64,000 bases of DNA. Origin: Liolophura sinensis (lineage: Eukaryota > Mollusca > Polyplacophora > Chitonida > Chitonidae). The position numbers and the translations under genes are program-made. The stretch covers positions 12,023,338 through 12,087,337 of the forward strand of contig NC_088302.1 of NCBI RefSeq assembly GCF_032854445.1, in the 5' to 3' direction. Shown here piece by piece: positions 46,401 through 56,126 of the stretch. Within the stretch, counting starts at the first letter, position 1; each line of letters opens with the position of its first letter. The notes beneath the pieces were generated by a model. The model was given only the letters and a program-made list of their open reading frames with translations. It searched no databases and was not told the DNA's origin.

Positions 46401-49400
46401 GATTTTCCTGCTGTCACAGTTTGTGGATTTCCTCCCTGTCACATTTTGCGGTTTCATCACTGTCACAGTTTGTGGATTTCCTTGCTATCACAGTTTGGGG
46501 TTTCACCACTGTCACAATTTGCGGATGTGGATTTCCTCACTGTCACAGTTTGTGAGCCTTCGTGACAACCGGGGTTAATGACACTTATCTGATCATTTGT
46601 GTAGTTCGAACTTTAACAAGTGATTTTTCATGGGTCGAGATTTTCACCAGGCCCTCAGGCTTCCTCCCCGAATAAAACTGAGCATCATCATGTATGCATG
46701 TGCAAAATTCTTAAGTATAGCATAAGACAAAGGGGAAGTAAATAAATCAGTTGATTGTCTGAGCAACATGCCCTCCTGCTCTGTGTGGTGTTATACAGAG
46801 GAGAGGTCTGGACTACTTCTCAGGCATCGACCTTTGTATTGCCCAATTCAAGAGTAGTAAAGAAATAAGTGTAAGTAAATTAAGCTTTAACTACGTTTTT
46901 CTACCTTATTTTGATAAACCTGCTATTTGATTTTGATCTGGTTTCAGGGGTTATCGCATTGTGCTCTCCGCCTTTCCCGCCCAGCAGAATGTTTCTGGTC
47001 TCACACTGACCGGCTTCAAAGATAGGATGGTCAGGTAAGGGATACAGTCAGGGTACACTTCAGTGTGGGGCTCAGCTTTTTATCTTTATGTTATATGCAA
47101 GGCCTGTTCACATGGTTGTTTTCTATTAAACTTATAGTGTGGCTACTTTATAGCTATGGCCTATCCTAATTCCTCAAACTTTTTGCATATGAAAGAGCAG
47201 CTTGGGGCAAAATTAATGGACAAAATTTGATTTTTGAGATAAAACTACAGTGGTTGAATTGGCCAGTTTCAGGGCTTCACGGAAAGTGTAAGTTTATCAG
47301 TCAACACAGAATAATGCCTTCAGAATATGCTTAAATAAACACCTTGCAAACATGCTAAAAGTTTGAAGAATTACAGTGTGTCTAATAGGGAAGATTAACA
47401 GCCTAAAGCAATTCTGGTCAAAGCAATGTAAACTGTTGTTCATTCCTGTCTGATGATATTTTGGGGGCAGAGTGATAAGTTAGTACAGGTACTCATTGTA
47501 AGAAAACTGTGGTCATGTCACCTTGTAAACCGGTCACTGTTTACAAAGGTACCGTGATATGAATGGGCAGTTCTCCAGTCGTCCATCTATTTGTCACAGA
47601 CTATGGAAGACCGTTTTATCTTGTAACAAAGTTTGTTGAATTCTTGCCAGTGAACAGTAGATTTCCCAAGGTACATTGATAAGGTACGTCTGGCAGAGCT
47701 GACAAAATGGGTGTTAACCAGTTATATTAGTATACCACATTTTACTGGCAGCTGACCAGGGAGGACCAAGCTAGTAACTTGTTCTTAATACCCTTCTTGT
47801 TTGGGGATTAATAGGCTTACATTGCATTTTTTAAAACAAAACATAAACATAAAAAAAAAAAAAAAACTTTTGTTTCTCTCTTACCTGAAAGAATACCAAG
47901 CCTGCAACTAACTATTTGATTGGCCCCTGGCAGCGTGTCCAGTACCATTGACTTTGTTCCTGGCATTTGGGGTTTTGTGAAGGACAATTTTTTTCTGGGT
48001 TTCTGGACATACATAAATAAAAATGCGGACTGCAGAGAGATAAAATAGTAGAAAAGTGTAATAAGAATAATGCTTCAATAGATTCCTTGCCTTACTTTTA
48101 TCTACAACTGAATAAACATGTATATTTTCGTCAGAATGGTAATTCCTTATGATTCTTATTGATTTTACAATATAACGCCTTCTTGTATGAGACACAGCTA
48201 GATCTTACGACTGACCGACCAATCATGCATAATGTGGGGACAACTACAAACAGTGTCATCTATGATGTCAAATCCATGTATTTGGATTAATTATGTTTTG
48301 ACCCTGTTTTGTTTTTACATGAAGAAATAAAATGCTGCATGCCACAAGGATAATGAATGGAAGCTAAGACACCATCTCTGATTGATACATAATGACCTAG
48401 TTAATTGTTAAGAGCCAAAATGATGTGTGGATGTACAATGGTTAGGTAATGCAAACAGCCGATCACCTGAGAAACATTTTTAGTGGTTAGAAAGATTAGC
48501 AGGTACAATATTTCATACTCAAGAATGATTTTAATTATACTACTGACAGTTGATTGCTCTTTTCTTGAAACAAGCTCACAAAAGTATGATCACAAGTGGA
48601 TAGACAGTTACACATGTGAATATCACATCATTTTCTACCAAACAGAATGACTGATGTCAACAAATTTGAGGCGAACATCAGCCTTTTTTTGTACCATACA
48701 GTGCCCATGTCTGGACGCTTATTTAATTGCAGGTTTAGAATACATTTCACCCCAAAATTGGAAAATCTCATCAATGACGTAGGAAATCTGTATTAATATA
48801 TGCATGATAAAATTTTTATAGGGAAACCTCAATCATGTTCTTGTGAGATCATTTTCATATGACCTGTGACATGTTATCACTAATCTATAGTTCTGCTGCT
48901 AAATTTGCTTAAAGTTAGAGCACCATTGTTATCTATGTTATTCATTCATGATATCATTGTAGCAAACCCCTCCCCTCAAAATAAACAAAAAGTATGTTTG
49001 TTTACATAAGTTTTTGGCCATTTTGAGAACTCTGACTGAAGGTTGCTCTTGTTGATTCCATGCAGGTGGCTGAGACTACGGTTGAACATGATAACATTCG
49101 TCAGTGGAGTGATGGAACCCTTGGCAGAGTGCTTCCCAAGCGCTGTCATAGGCGCCCTCTGTGCTTATCATTTCTTCGGCATTAATCCATACTACTTCTT
49201 CGCTGGGCATGTTTGTGGTTGGATTGTCTTAGATTACCTTCATTTGTGTAATGCCCAGGTAAGTGCATTGCCAATAAAACAGACCACTAAATTCATGAGC
49301 CTGAGTGGCAATAAGCAGTCAGTGGTGTGGTTTTGTGTAGATGTAAAGTTTGTATGAGACCCCTAGCCTCCCATCAGTATAACATATGTCAAACATGGGA

Positions 49401-50906
49401 AAACCTGCCAGTATAACTTGTGAAAGGCCGTTGATTTACACCAGACTCCATCCATAAAGGAAAAGATCTCTTAGAATTGAAGTAGGCACCACTAAATAGA
49501 CCATTCAAAACTATACTTCAATATACTTTCATTTATTTTTTTTGTTTAGATTTTTGTGAAAAGAGTTAATTGCCCTCAAACATTTGAATTCTGTGGTGTG
49601 CTTTACAGACCATACATTCAGAGGTTAGGAGCTCTGACGTCACGGGAAGTTTATGCAACTCTAATAACAACACTGAATGTTGGATTTTTTTTTTACGTAT
49701 TAGTAAATGATGACTAAAATAATGTTCCCCAAAATTCTTTATTCTGGTGAAAATCAGGAAAAAAAGGTGATATGACGTCAGAGTTCCTAGACACCATCAG
49801 TATTGTCCATAAAGCCCACCATAGTATTCGAATATTTGAATGCCTTTCATCACTCTTAAAAAAAACTGAAAAAACAAATGAAATTATTTTTGCGCATAGT
49901 TTTCAGTTGTCTGTATGATGATTCATTAATGATATGTAATGTTATTAGTTCCTCTTCTGGTACTCCACTTCTGTTATTGTGTCAGTCAGTAAGTCCATTG
50001 TGAAACAGTTTTCCAGACTATTTTGTCAGATCGGTTGATTGTATTGAATTAAATTTTGATATATGGCTTCACTGTGACAAGTTAGAGATCAAGGTCCGGT
50101 CTGATGCCATCCCCTTTAATTCTTACAGAATATAGTTGTTTCTGTTCTGTTTATTAATTACACATAGCTATTTGTTCTGATGCACAAGCAGGTGGGGACA
50201 TAAAAAGTACTACTTGTAGAATGCATGTTTATAATGCATGTTGTTCCATGGAGTGTTGAACTAATGATTTTGTTGGCTTTAAAGCATGTTTGGTGGTACA
50301 ACAAAAGTTTGTACATTATGTATGTGAAATCACGGGTGGCTTAAGTGATGGAATTATCTGCCAGCTAAACTGTATTACCCTAATTCCTCAACCTTTTCAC
50401 ATATGAAAGAGCAATTTTTAGTGCAATTAATACACACATTTAGTGTGATTTTGGAGACAAAACTACATTGGTTGGATCGGTCAATTCCAGGGCTCCGCAA
50501 AAAGTATAATTTTATTTGTCTACACAGAAAAATGCCTCAGAATTTGTTTGAATACTTTGCAAATGTGCGAAAAGGTTAAAACATTACGGTAATGTAGTTT
50601 ACTCCCAGTATACAGACTTAGGAGTCAAAGTAAACACCATTTACACTTGCTATTCTTTTGACACACAGACTGATTACTGCAGTTAGATAAATAAATATGA
50701 TATTTTCTCATTTGTAGGGCGGATCTGTACCATTCTCAAAGCTACAGTTTTTATTGGCCTGGATTACACGAGAGCTCATCAATTACTACGTGTACTTTGA
50801 GGCCTTGATGAACCCTCGTAGGATAAAATGGGGCAAGAGAACGTACAAGGTCACTTTGGGGGGCCACACGGAAATCGCGAGAGAGAAAGGCAGTATACCT
50901 TTGTAA
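40382..50906 (+). CDS. UGCG: ceramide glucosyltransferase, nine coding exons
   Basis: Transfers glucose from UDP-glucose to ceramide on the cytosolic face of the Golgi, the first step of glucosphingolipid synthesis. Nine exons join in phase to 407 codons (404 from the second ATG); human UGCG has 394. Order: N-terminal membrane anchor (about 11-37), PGVSIVKPL (56-64, human PGVSLLKPL), LICVQDDQDPA (89-99, first Asp motif), LFIGGK (117-122), NPMVHNMAPGY (127-137), VGLVHQLPF (171-179), AEDYF (240-244, third Asp motif), RMVRW (278-282, the QXXRW-type motif) and a hydrophobic C-terminal part. The glycosyltransferase family 21 assignment is clear. Odd: the second Asp motif, human ICDSGIR, reads ISTSRIK (147-153). 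Intron 2 carries an array of copied donor sites and introns carry MITEs. It may be a paralogue of the canonical gene. Confidence 0.93.
41450..41591 (+). CDS. UGCG: UGCG coding exon 2
   Basis: Acceptor ATAATTGTAG; the first base completes Ser38. Encodes HFYLYRRVDPKLMVEEVPGV, SIVKPLMGVDSLLEVNLESH and FTLEYPK, matching the PGVSLLKPLKGVD / FFELDYPK region of vertebrate UGCG. Ends CCTAAG|GTTTGT in phase 0. The last ~20 bp of the exon and the donor are the first unit of the 43-bp array that fills the start of the intron. Confidence 0.92.
41571..41915 (+). repeat. 43-bp tandem array of exon end plus splice donor, eight units
   Basis: The unit contains CCTTGGAATATCCTAAG from the exon 2 end, then GTTTGTAC and TTGATTCACCATTTTA. 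The GT of each copied donor falls at 41592, 41635, 41678, 41721, 41764, 41807, 41850 and 41893, an exact 43-bp step with no indels and only scattered substitutions (unit 2 reads CCTATG|GT, unit 5 CTTAAG|GT). The first unit is the real exon end. The array contains every base needed for a donor in at least seven of eight copies. Confidence 0.97.
42227..42329 (+). CDS. UGCG: UGCG coding exon 3
   Basis: Acceptor GCGTTTTCAG. Encodes FELLICVQDDQDPAINLYNK, MKEKYPKVDTRLFI and the first base of Gly120. It contains the first catalytic Asp motif (VQDDQDPA, human VQDHDDPA), part of the UDP-glucose binding site. Ends CATAG|GTAAGT in phase 1. Confidence 0.93.
42652..42753 (+). CDS. UGCG: UGCG coding exon 4
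   Basis: Acceptor AAATTACAG. Encodes GGKDGIINPMVHNMAPGYDN and AKYDFIWISTSRIK, aligned to human [20 protein letters not shown] / AKYDLIWICDSGIR. The Asp of the human CDSG motif is Thr149 here and the Gly is Arg151. Ends AAAAG|GTAGGT in phase 1. A MITE begins about 7 bp inside the following intron. Confidence 0.92.
42761..42978 (+). mobile_element. short inverted-repeat element (MITE) just inside UGCG intron 4
   Basis: Starts CTGTAATTCTTAAATGTTTT and ends GCAAAAAGGTTTAGGAATTA GGGTA. The interior has TTGCAAGGTGTTTATTCAAA, ATACTTTTTGTGAAGCCCTG and GCACTGAAAGTTGCTCTTAC shared with the other copies. It begins seven bases after the exon 4 splice junction, with the donor still consensus. Confidence 0.85.
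43470..43683 (+). mobile_element. tRNA-related SINE in UGCG intron 4
   Basis: Box B-like GCAGGTTCAAATCCTGG, then GTCAGGAGACCTGTCATGTA, GATGGTTTACTTAAACACTT, TTAACCTGACTGCTGGTACG and a TGGCGTAAAACACTCATAAA A-tail. It shares its body with 16540-16770 and part of its tail with the first SINE family. Confidence 0.75.
43778..43893 (+). CDS. UGCG: UGCG coding exon 5
   Basis: Acceptor TTTGTGTTTCAG. Two bases complete Ala154, then STESLYDMATKLMKPNVGLV and HQLPFTTDQKGLAASVEK, aligned to human [35 protein letters not shown]. His175 corresponds to a conserved His of the family. Ends GAAAAG|GTGAGA in phase 0. Confidence 0.92.
44155..45279 (+). mobile_element. 1.2-kb non-autonomous DNA element, copy 2, in UGCG intron 5
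   Basis: Diverged copy of 21092-22291, beginning TCTAAAGTGAAAGACAGCAC and ending CAGGTGCTGTATTGTCCTTTAA. Co-linear phrases include TCAGGGTGAAGTCACAG, TTAAATTCAGAGAAAAAAAT, GAGATGTCGTCTTCTCATTG and GGAGTGAATGTGCAAAGGCT. It has no long open frame. It lies wholly inside UGCG intron 5, sense orientation. Confidence 0.75.
45604..45782 (+). CDS. UGCG: UGCG coding exon 6
   Basis: Acceptor TTTTTTGGTTTCAG. Encodes IYFGSNVGKFYTSFNFLGVP, LLTGMSYIFKKSVLEEVNGL, SWFGRYLAEDYFLSQAIHA and two bases of Lys252. It matches human [20 protein letters not shown] / VTGMSCLMRKDVLDQAGGL / YIAEDYFMAKAI. AEDYF carries the Asp proposed as the catalytic base. Ends GCTAA|GTAAGA in phase 2. Confidence 0.94.
46222..46745 (+). 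mobile_element. SINE interrupted by a minisatellite, in UGCG intron 6
   Basis: A tRNA-like head with box B ATGCAGGTTCAATCCTGGTC (about 46290) is followed by the 25-bp array at 46316-46560. The body then continues with GGGTCGAGATTTTCACCAGG, CTTCCTCCCCGAATAAAACT and an AAATTCTTAAGTATAGCATA AGACAAAGGGGAAGTAAATAAATCA tail resembling the SINE tails elsewhere. Confidence 0.6.
46316..46560. repeat. 25-bp minisatellite
   Basis: About ten copies of TTTGTGGATTTCCCTGCTGT CACAG with substitutions and a few length variants (24 and 31 bp). It looks like local amplification of the AGTTTGTGGATTTCACTGCT segment of the host SINE, whose body at 3040 (AATTTGTAGATTTCACGATC) contains a similar single copy. The open frames here are by-products. 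Confidence 0.85.
46948..47034 (+). CDS. UGCG: UGCG coding exon 7
   Basis: Acceptor CTGGTTTCAG; one base completes Lys252. Encodes GYRIVLSAFPAQQNVSGLTL and TGFKDRMV plus two bases of Arg281. Human counterpart: GWRFAMSTQVAMQNSGSYSI SQFQSRMI. The RMVRW motif is split across the intron between R and W. Ends GTCAG|GTAAGG in phase 2. Confidence 0.92.
47164..47377 (-). mobile_element. short inverted-repeat element (MITE) in UGCG intron 7
   Basis: Opposite orientation to the 42761 copy: begins CTAATTCCTCAAACTTTTTG, holds GGCCAGTTTCAGGGCTTCAC and CACAGAATAATGCCTTCAGA, and ends CATGCTAAAAGTTTGAAGAA TTACAG. Confidence 0.85.
48073..48500 (+). repeat. ~430-bp dispersed repeat, copy 2, in UGCG intron 7
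   Basis: Partner of 23262-23690, about 70-75 percent similar by eye. Shared landmarks: TTGCCTTACTTTTA, GAGACACAGCTAGATCTTAC, GCATAATGTGGGGACAACTA, CAGTGTCATCTATGATGTCA, TTTGACCCTGTTTTGTTTTT, GGTTAGGTAATG and GGTTAGAAAGATTA. Confidence 0.65.
49066..49258 (+). CDS. UGCG: UGCG coding exon 8
   Basis: Acceptor TTCCATGCAG; one base completes Arg281, then WLRLRLNMITFVSGVMEPLA, ECFPSAVIGALCAYHFFGIN and PYYFFAGHVCGWIVLDYLHL CNAQ. Human counterpart: [20 protein letters not shown] CF ... WFIFDYIQLRGVQ. Two hydrophobic stretches suggest membrane-embedded helices. Ends CCCAG|GTAAGT in phase 0. Read-through into the intron would add about 33 residues before a stop. Confidence 0.93.
50376..50592 (-). mobile_element. 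short inverted-repeat element (MITE) in UGCG intron 8
   Basis: Begins TACCCTAATTCCTCAACCTT and ends GTGCGAAAAGGTTAAAACAT TACGGTA. The flanking bases give TATTAC at the left and GGTAATG at the right, consistent with insertion at TA. Confidence 0.85.
50718..50906 (+). CDS. UGCG: UGCG coding exon 9 (last)
   Basis: Acceptor CTCATTTGTAG. Encodes GGSVPFSKLQFLLAWITREL, INYYVYFEALMNPRRIKWGK and RTYKVTLGGHTEIAREKGSI PL, then TAA at 50904-50906. Human counterpart: [20 protein letters not shown] ... [20 protein letters not shown] E. The conserved W-[RK]-[TK]-G-R-[YF]-R-like segment is present as WGKRTYKV. Confidence 0.94.
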   Translation, partial: GGSVPFSKLQFLLAWITRELINYYVYFEALMNPRRIKWGKRTYKVTLGGHTEIAREKGSIPL

Positions 50907-51956
50907 CAGTGATTTGAGAATTAGGGTGGGACATGCTTCCTGCCAAACTCACAAGGCAAAATTGCAGACCACCTATGGATGGCAGAGAGTACACGTGGAT
51001 AAAGTCTGTTTTGAAAGGTTACTTTAAACAAACACATGGAAGATTTTATGTTTTAAGGAAAGAGGGCTGACAATAGCTTTGTGGTGAAGAGGTTGTGAAA
51101 GAGAGGCTGCCCTGCCTGGAATCCACGATGCCTTGTACAGACATTGGTTCTCATCATCTCTTGGTCCAGGCCAGAGACTTGCCGAAATGTTGGATACACA
51201 CACATTCACCAAGTTGCCTGATGATTACATTTTCGTCATGGATTTCTTGCAAGAGGAAGACATGTTTCTCTTCTCAGGGAGACTTTATACCATCTCTGCC
51301 ATGCATTCAATCAAATGTGGCTGTTTAATGTGAACAGGGACAACAAAGGCTGAATACATGGGTTGCTGCTAAGAGGGAAAGGCTGGACTGGAGTGGAAAG
51401 ATATGACTTGCCAGAGTACATCAAGCCTTACTTAAATTTTACCTTCATCATGATGTTCTCAGAGAGTGGTTTTATTGGTGGATGATCTCAGCGTGTTTAA
51501 GAATAGTTTCAGAGATTTGAAACAGGTGTGGGATTCAAACGATAGGTTGTTTGGAGCAATAGTATAACAACGTCTACCCTTTTCAGTAAATATGTGTACC
51601 CAAAGAGGCAGCATTCATAGTTACAACCTTCCCCTGTTGTAAAGGTTTTTGAATTGTCCCTTTTGTACAAATGTCAGTTTGCAAGATTTTTTTTCTTCTA
51701 AATAATGAGAGATTTCTTGCTGAGCTTGTAAACAGGTACAACTGGTTGCGTGATTTTAAAAATTAAGTGTCAGTTAAAACAAATTTCAAAAATCTCACAA
51801 AGATAGTTCTTGAATTGTTATTATTTGACAGATCAGACCACACCGCTGTGAGATTGACAACACTATGATGTCTATAGTGAACAGTATACATACATGCATA
51901 TGGTGTCATTTGTAGACGGAGTATAATCGTTTAATATTCAAGCAGGTGTTAGTTGC

Positions 51957-52207
51957 AAGCCGTCTATTGGTTAAATGTGTTTCACTAGCCGAGATGCCGG
52001 TTCAAAACCGACCTGTAGACTTGGAATTTGTAAGTTCACCTGCTTTCACTGCCTGCAGGGGCATTGGTTGGTCGTTTTACCCCTGGTAGTCCATTTTCCT
52101 CCAGTCATAATACTATGGCCATGGTAGAAGTGAAAAATAAAATAATAAAGAAATAAAAAAATCATTTTGTCTGTATAGCATTAAACACCAATTAAATCAA
52201 ATCAAAA
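51957..52207 (+). mobile_element. tRNA-headed SINE
   Basis: Box B CCGGTTCAAAACCGACC near 51990 follows a tRNA-like ATTGGTTAAATGTGTTTCAC. The body has GGGGCATTGGTTGGTCGTTT TACCCC and CCAGTCATAATACTATGGCC, and the tail TAGCATTAAACACCAATTAA ATC. An A-rich insertion (AAATAAAATAATAAAGAAAT) splits the usual CTTGAGTACGG segment. Confidence 0.8.
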
Positions 52208-52933
52208 TCGTGCAGGTGTTATAATTATGATTTGAAGGCCAATACAGGTGTCAATTTTGAGTTTCAGTGTACTGTTATATGAATGCAAGTGACATTTAAA
52301 ACAGCAAATTCATTCTCCAGATCTCTTCACCATTTTTTGATAGAGTATATGTGCATGTACTGTATAATAACTTATTATTACCAAATGGTAGCACAACTGC
52401 ACATTGTGAATTGTGTAGTACATCACCATGTCATTGTCAAAGGGGTTCCTACTTGTTCTCTATACCACCAAAACAATCGCTTGTTCAAATAAGCTGCTAT
52501 GTAGTTTTCTGGAGATCAAGATGAATGTGTTTATTGTTGATCAATTACTGTGAGTGCGTGTATGCTTTCATGTTAGCGCTGACAATTGCAAACTGAAAAA
52601 CCCATTTTATTTTCTCTAGCACAGTTAAGTCTTTCTTGATAGAACTTTTAAAAAATTGTTTTTTTGCAGTTTATTATTTAAAGTTGAACTCACTTGTTGT
52701 GCTTTTTGACTTCCTGGTAAAACGTAGTGTTGTTGTTGTTGTGCAAGTGTTTAACAAGGTTGGCCGATATTGTTTGGTAGAGCAACTCTACAGGAAATCC
52801 ATTTTTTGTTTGCGAGCTTTACTAAACAATGCTGCTAAAGCTTGAAGCAATATTACAGTTTGTGATTATTAAATATCAAGTTTGTGAGAATTTTGTAAGC
52901 CCACATAAGCAGCTTTTCTGAGTTATAATCCAG

Positions 52934-53168
52934 TGTACTCTTATTCACAAACCTTTTCGCATGTGAAAGAGCAAATTTCAGTGCAGTTTATGTACATTTT
53001 TGATTTAATTTTGGAGGCAAAACTACATTGGTCGGTTTGACCAGCTTCAGGACTTCACAAAAAGTATAAAGTTATCAGTCATGGAATAGCGCCTTCAGAA
53101 TATACTGGAGTATATTGCAACTGGAGTATACCTTGCAATGATGCGAAAAGGTTGGAGAATTACAGTAG
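52934..53168 (-). mobile_element. short inverted-repeat element (MITE)
   Basis: Begins TGTACTCTTATTCACAAACC TTTTCGCATG and ends ATGATGCGAAAAGGTTGGAG AATTACAGTA. Internal phrases TTTGGAGGCAAAACTACATT and CAGCTTCAGGACTTCACAAA are shared. A small duplication (ACTGGAGTAT repeated) lies at 53103-53130. Confidence 0.85.
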
Positions 53169-55903
53169 TTTATTTCTACAGCACATGCATATTTGTTGAT
53201 GTGGGGACTTGACGGTTTAGCCGTGCATTCTACTGGTCTGTGGCAGGTAATATCTGTGGTGGGATAATTGTTCAGTTACCATTTAGGATTTACATGTACA
53301 TTGACTTCAGACCTTTCAAACCATTCAGATCATTCACAGTCACTTAGAGGCCTTAGTTTAAATCTGTAGATACACGTGTATGTGCACAGACTTCAGAAGT
53401 GTCTTCAGCTGGTTATACTCTACCTCAGGCATCACAAGTACACAGAGCTTATTGACACCAATTTTAATACCTGCCAGTAAACTTGGGAAAACAAGGAAAT
53501 ATTGTGATTTCCTCTGAATAGATTAGATGGACTCTCATATTGTAACAACACCTAAAGATGTATTGTCGACTTTATGTTTGTACATGGAGATATGAATACA
53601 TATAAATATGTATGCATCCACATATATCCTGTACACATATATCTATCATGTGACATTTATAGTATTATTGTATTCATGACCCTCCATGATATGGCAACCG
53701 TGTTATGACATCAACTGCTTGTTCGATCATGATAAAATGCTACCGTTGATTGTTATGCTACCTCCAGTCCCAAGAGATTTTCACTGAGGGGAAGTAACTT
53801 ATTAGCTGCTCAGCCAAACTATGACAGTGCCGTCCTGGTGATTGAACAGTGATTTGCTGTCGTATTAAGTGTGCTTTCCTCACATTATAATTGTAATGAT
53901 AACACTGTGTTTTGTGTGATAATCATGAGTTTTCACAGGGAAATACTGCTTGGATGTAATAAATTAAATGTGTACGTGTTGATGTTGGCTTTCAAAAATG
54001 TTTACTGTACTCATCAGTGGTACTTCAAGGCTTTGTTATGTTCTGCTGATGTTTTGTTGAGGACCTGATTGAATTAGTAGACCACTGAAATAATTATTAT
54101 ATTTAGTCCTTTTTACATATACTTTTATGTTTGAAAGTTTTATATTATACATCATTGTGTTTTGCCTACATTTCCTCCTCCACCCACCCCCACCCACCCC
54201 CCCATTGTATTATCAGTTCCACTATCTCCATTTCTGGCTGTCTGATAGAGGTATTTTTAAGACTTGAACACTTCTATGATGTATGCATTTTCTTGATCTT
54301 TTTAATAATATATGCTTTACACTTAGTACACAAAAAGTGGATGATGTTTGAAAGGAAGATCAGTTTGCTTATGTACGGTACATGTACTTGTGAATTAACC
54401 AAAAATTTAGATGTGGCTGGGTTCAAACATTAGCACATGTGCCTAAGGCAATATTTTTTCAGCTGTCCATTTCTCAGAATGATGTGATATGTGACCTGTT
54501 TTACTCTTTAATACTGTATTGAGTTCAGTTTTACCTGCATTTCTTTTTGTAACATTTATTTCTGTGAAGCTTTTATTGCCTAAATATCAAGTGAAATGTC
54601 ATAGTAAAATATTCCCTCTGTTAGAAAATGTATGTAAAAACATCAGTAATTAGTATTTTTTTTTTTGTTCGTTTAAGAGAATGGAAATTAATCTATGCTT
54701 ATTTGAAATTCAGACAGCTTCTCTTAATCACTCTTACTTACCTCTGTGTTATAATAATTATATGTATGCTGAAGATCTTCATCACTGCTAGAGTTGTGAA
54801 TCAAAACATTACGATCAGCTACAAGCAGCTTTTTTCATCATGCCACAAGTTGCATAACTTGTATTTATATTTTTGTATTTGTAAACACATGTAAATTAAT
54901 AATTTTATCAATAGAGATATATATATATACATACATATATATGTGTGTGTGTAGTGAAGTACGAAATCTTCTGTATCGAAATTGATGACTGACATTCCAC
55001 ATTCATTGCATTGACATGTACTTGTATATGGGCAAGTATGAGCATTTTTTTTTTATCTTTAAGTGAAACATTAATGTTTTTTGGATGAAAGATAGTAAAA
55101 CTGAGCAGGATTTGATATATTTCATAAAGTACATATAGGATTTTGTTATTATTATTTTTTTTTTATTTGGTGTTAGTGTGCCTAGAGACAGTGGTCTAAT
55201 ATAATAATGGTATAATAATATGGATTTGAACAGTGGAAAGACTTGTATGGCCGTTATTAGGTGTAGTGCGAACTGTGCAGGCTCGTGTGACATTTTCAGG
55301 AAAGAGAGTTATTTCCTATTTGATTTACTTTTTCAAATTAGTTGGTGATCGAACCATCAATGAATACATTGGATCAGTTTTAAATCAGGAGAACTATTTT
55401 CTTATTCTAGATCTCTGTATCGTAATGTCCTTGATCAGCCTTGATCATGTTGATGTATGTGTATGTGTAGTGTACAATAGTCATGTATGCAGTATACCTA
55501 TATAAGTCTACACCTATGTTACCATTCGTCTTATTCCATTTGCTTCAGTCTAGGCTTCATTCCATCACATCACATTGTCAGATTCCACCACATCACATTG
55601 TCGGATTCCATCATAATTATGAAGCATTTCTTGTTTATTGTTAGTATATATTCTTTTACACAGGCTCAGATTATATCCTGTATATAGATTAAGCAATTTG
55701 TATTTTATTGTAAGTTGATATTTTATGTACCTGTTTTTAAAACATGTATGGTTGTGTGAAAAAGAGGTGTTACAGTTGTATATATATATCAAATTTGTAT
55801 ATATTAAATGAAATAAAATCATGTAAGCCTGTTTTAAAGATGATACTTTCTTATTTTTTTTTGCCATGGCATCATGTCGGTCGGCAGAAAATCAAACGTG
55901 ACA

Positions 55904-56126
55904 TACCCTAATTCCTCAACCTTTCCACAATAAAAGAGCAACTTTCAGCGCAGTTTATGAACATTTCGAAATTGATTTTGGAGACAAAACTACATTGGTT
56001 GGATTACCCAGTGTCAGGCTTCACAAAAAGTATACATTGAGCAGTCTACATAGAATAATGCCTGTAAAGTATGCTTGCATAAAGACCTAGCCTTGCAAAC
56101 ATGCAAAAAGGTTGAAGAATTACACT
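55904..56126 (-). mobile_element. short inverted-repeat element (MITE), best copy
   Basis: TACCCTAATTCCTCAACCTT at the left and AAAAAGGTTGAAGAATTACA at the right form imperfect inverted termini of about 25 bp. In between are GAGCAACTTTCAGCGCAGTT, TTTTGGAGACAAAACTACAT, AGGCTTCACAAAAAGTATAC and ATAATGCCTGTAAAGTATGC. It has no coding frame. Confidence 0.85.

Noticed and set aside
46272..46578. Three overlapping frames of 60-97 codons
   Set aside because: They come from the 25-bp minisatellite inside a UGCG intron.
43778..50906. Processed pseudogene of UGCG
   Set aside because: Introns are present with consensus splice sites, all phases match and there is no stop or frameshift in 407 codons.
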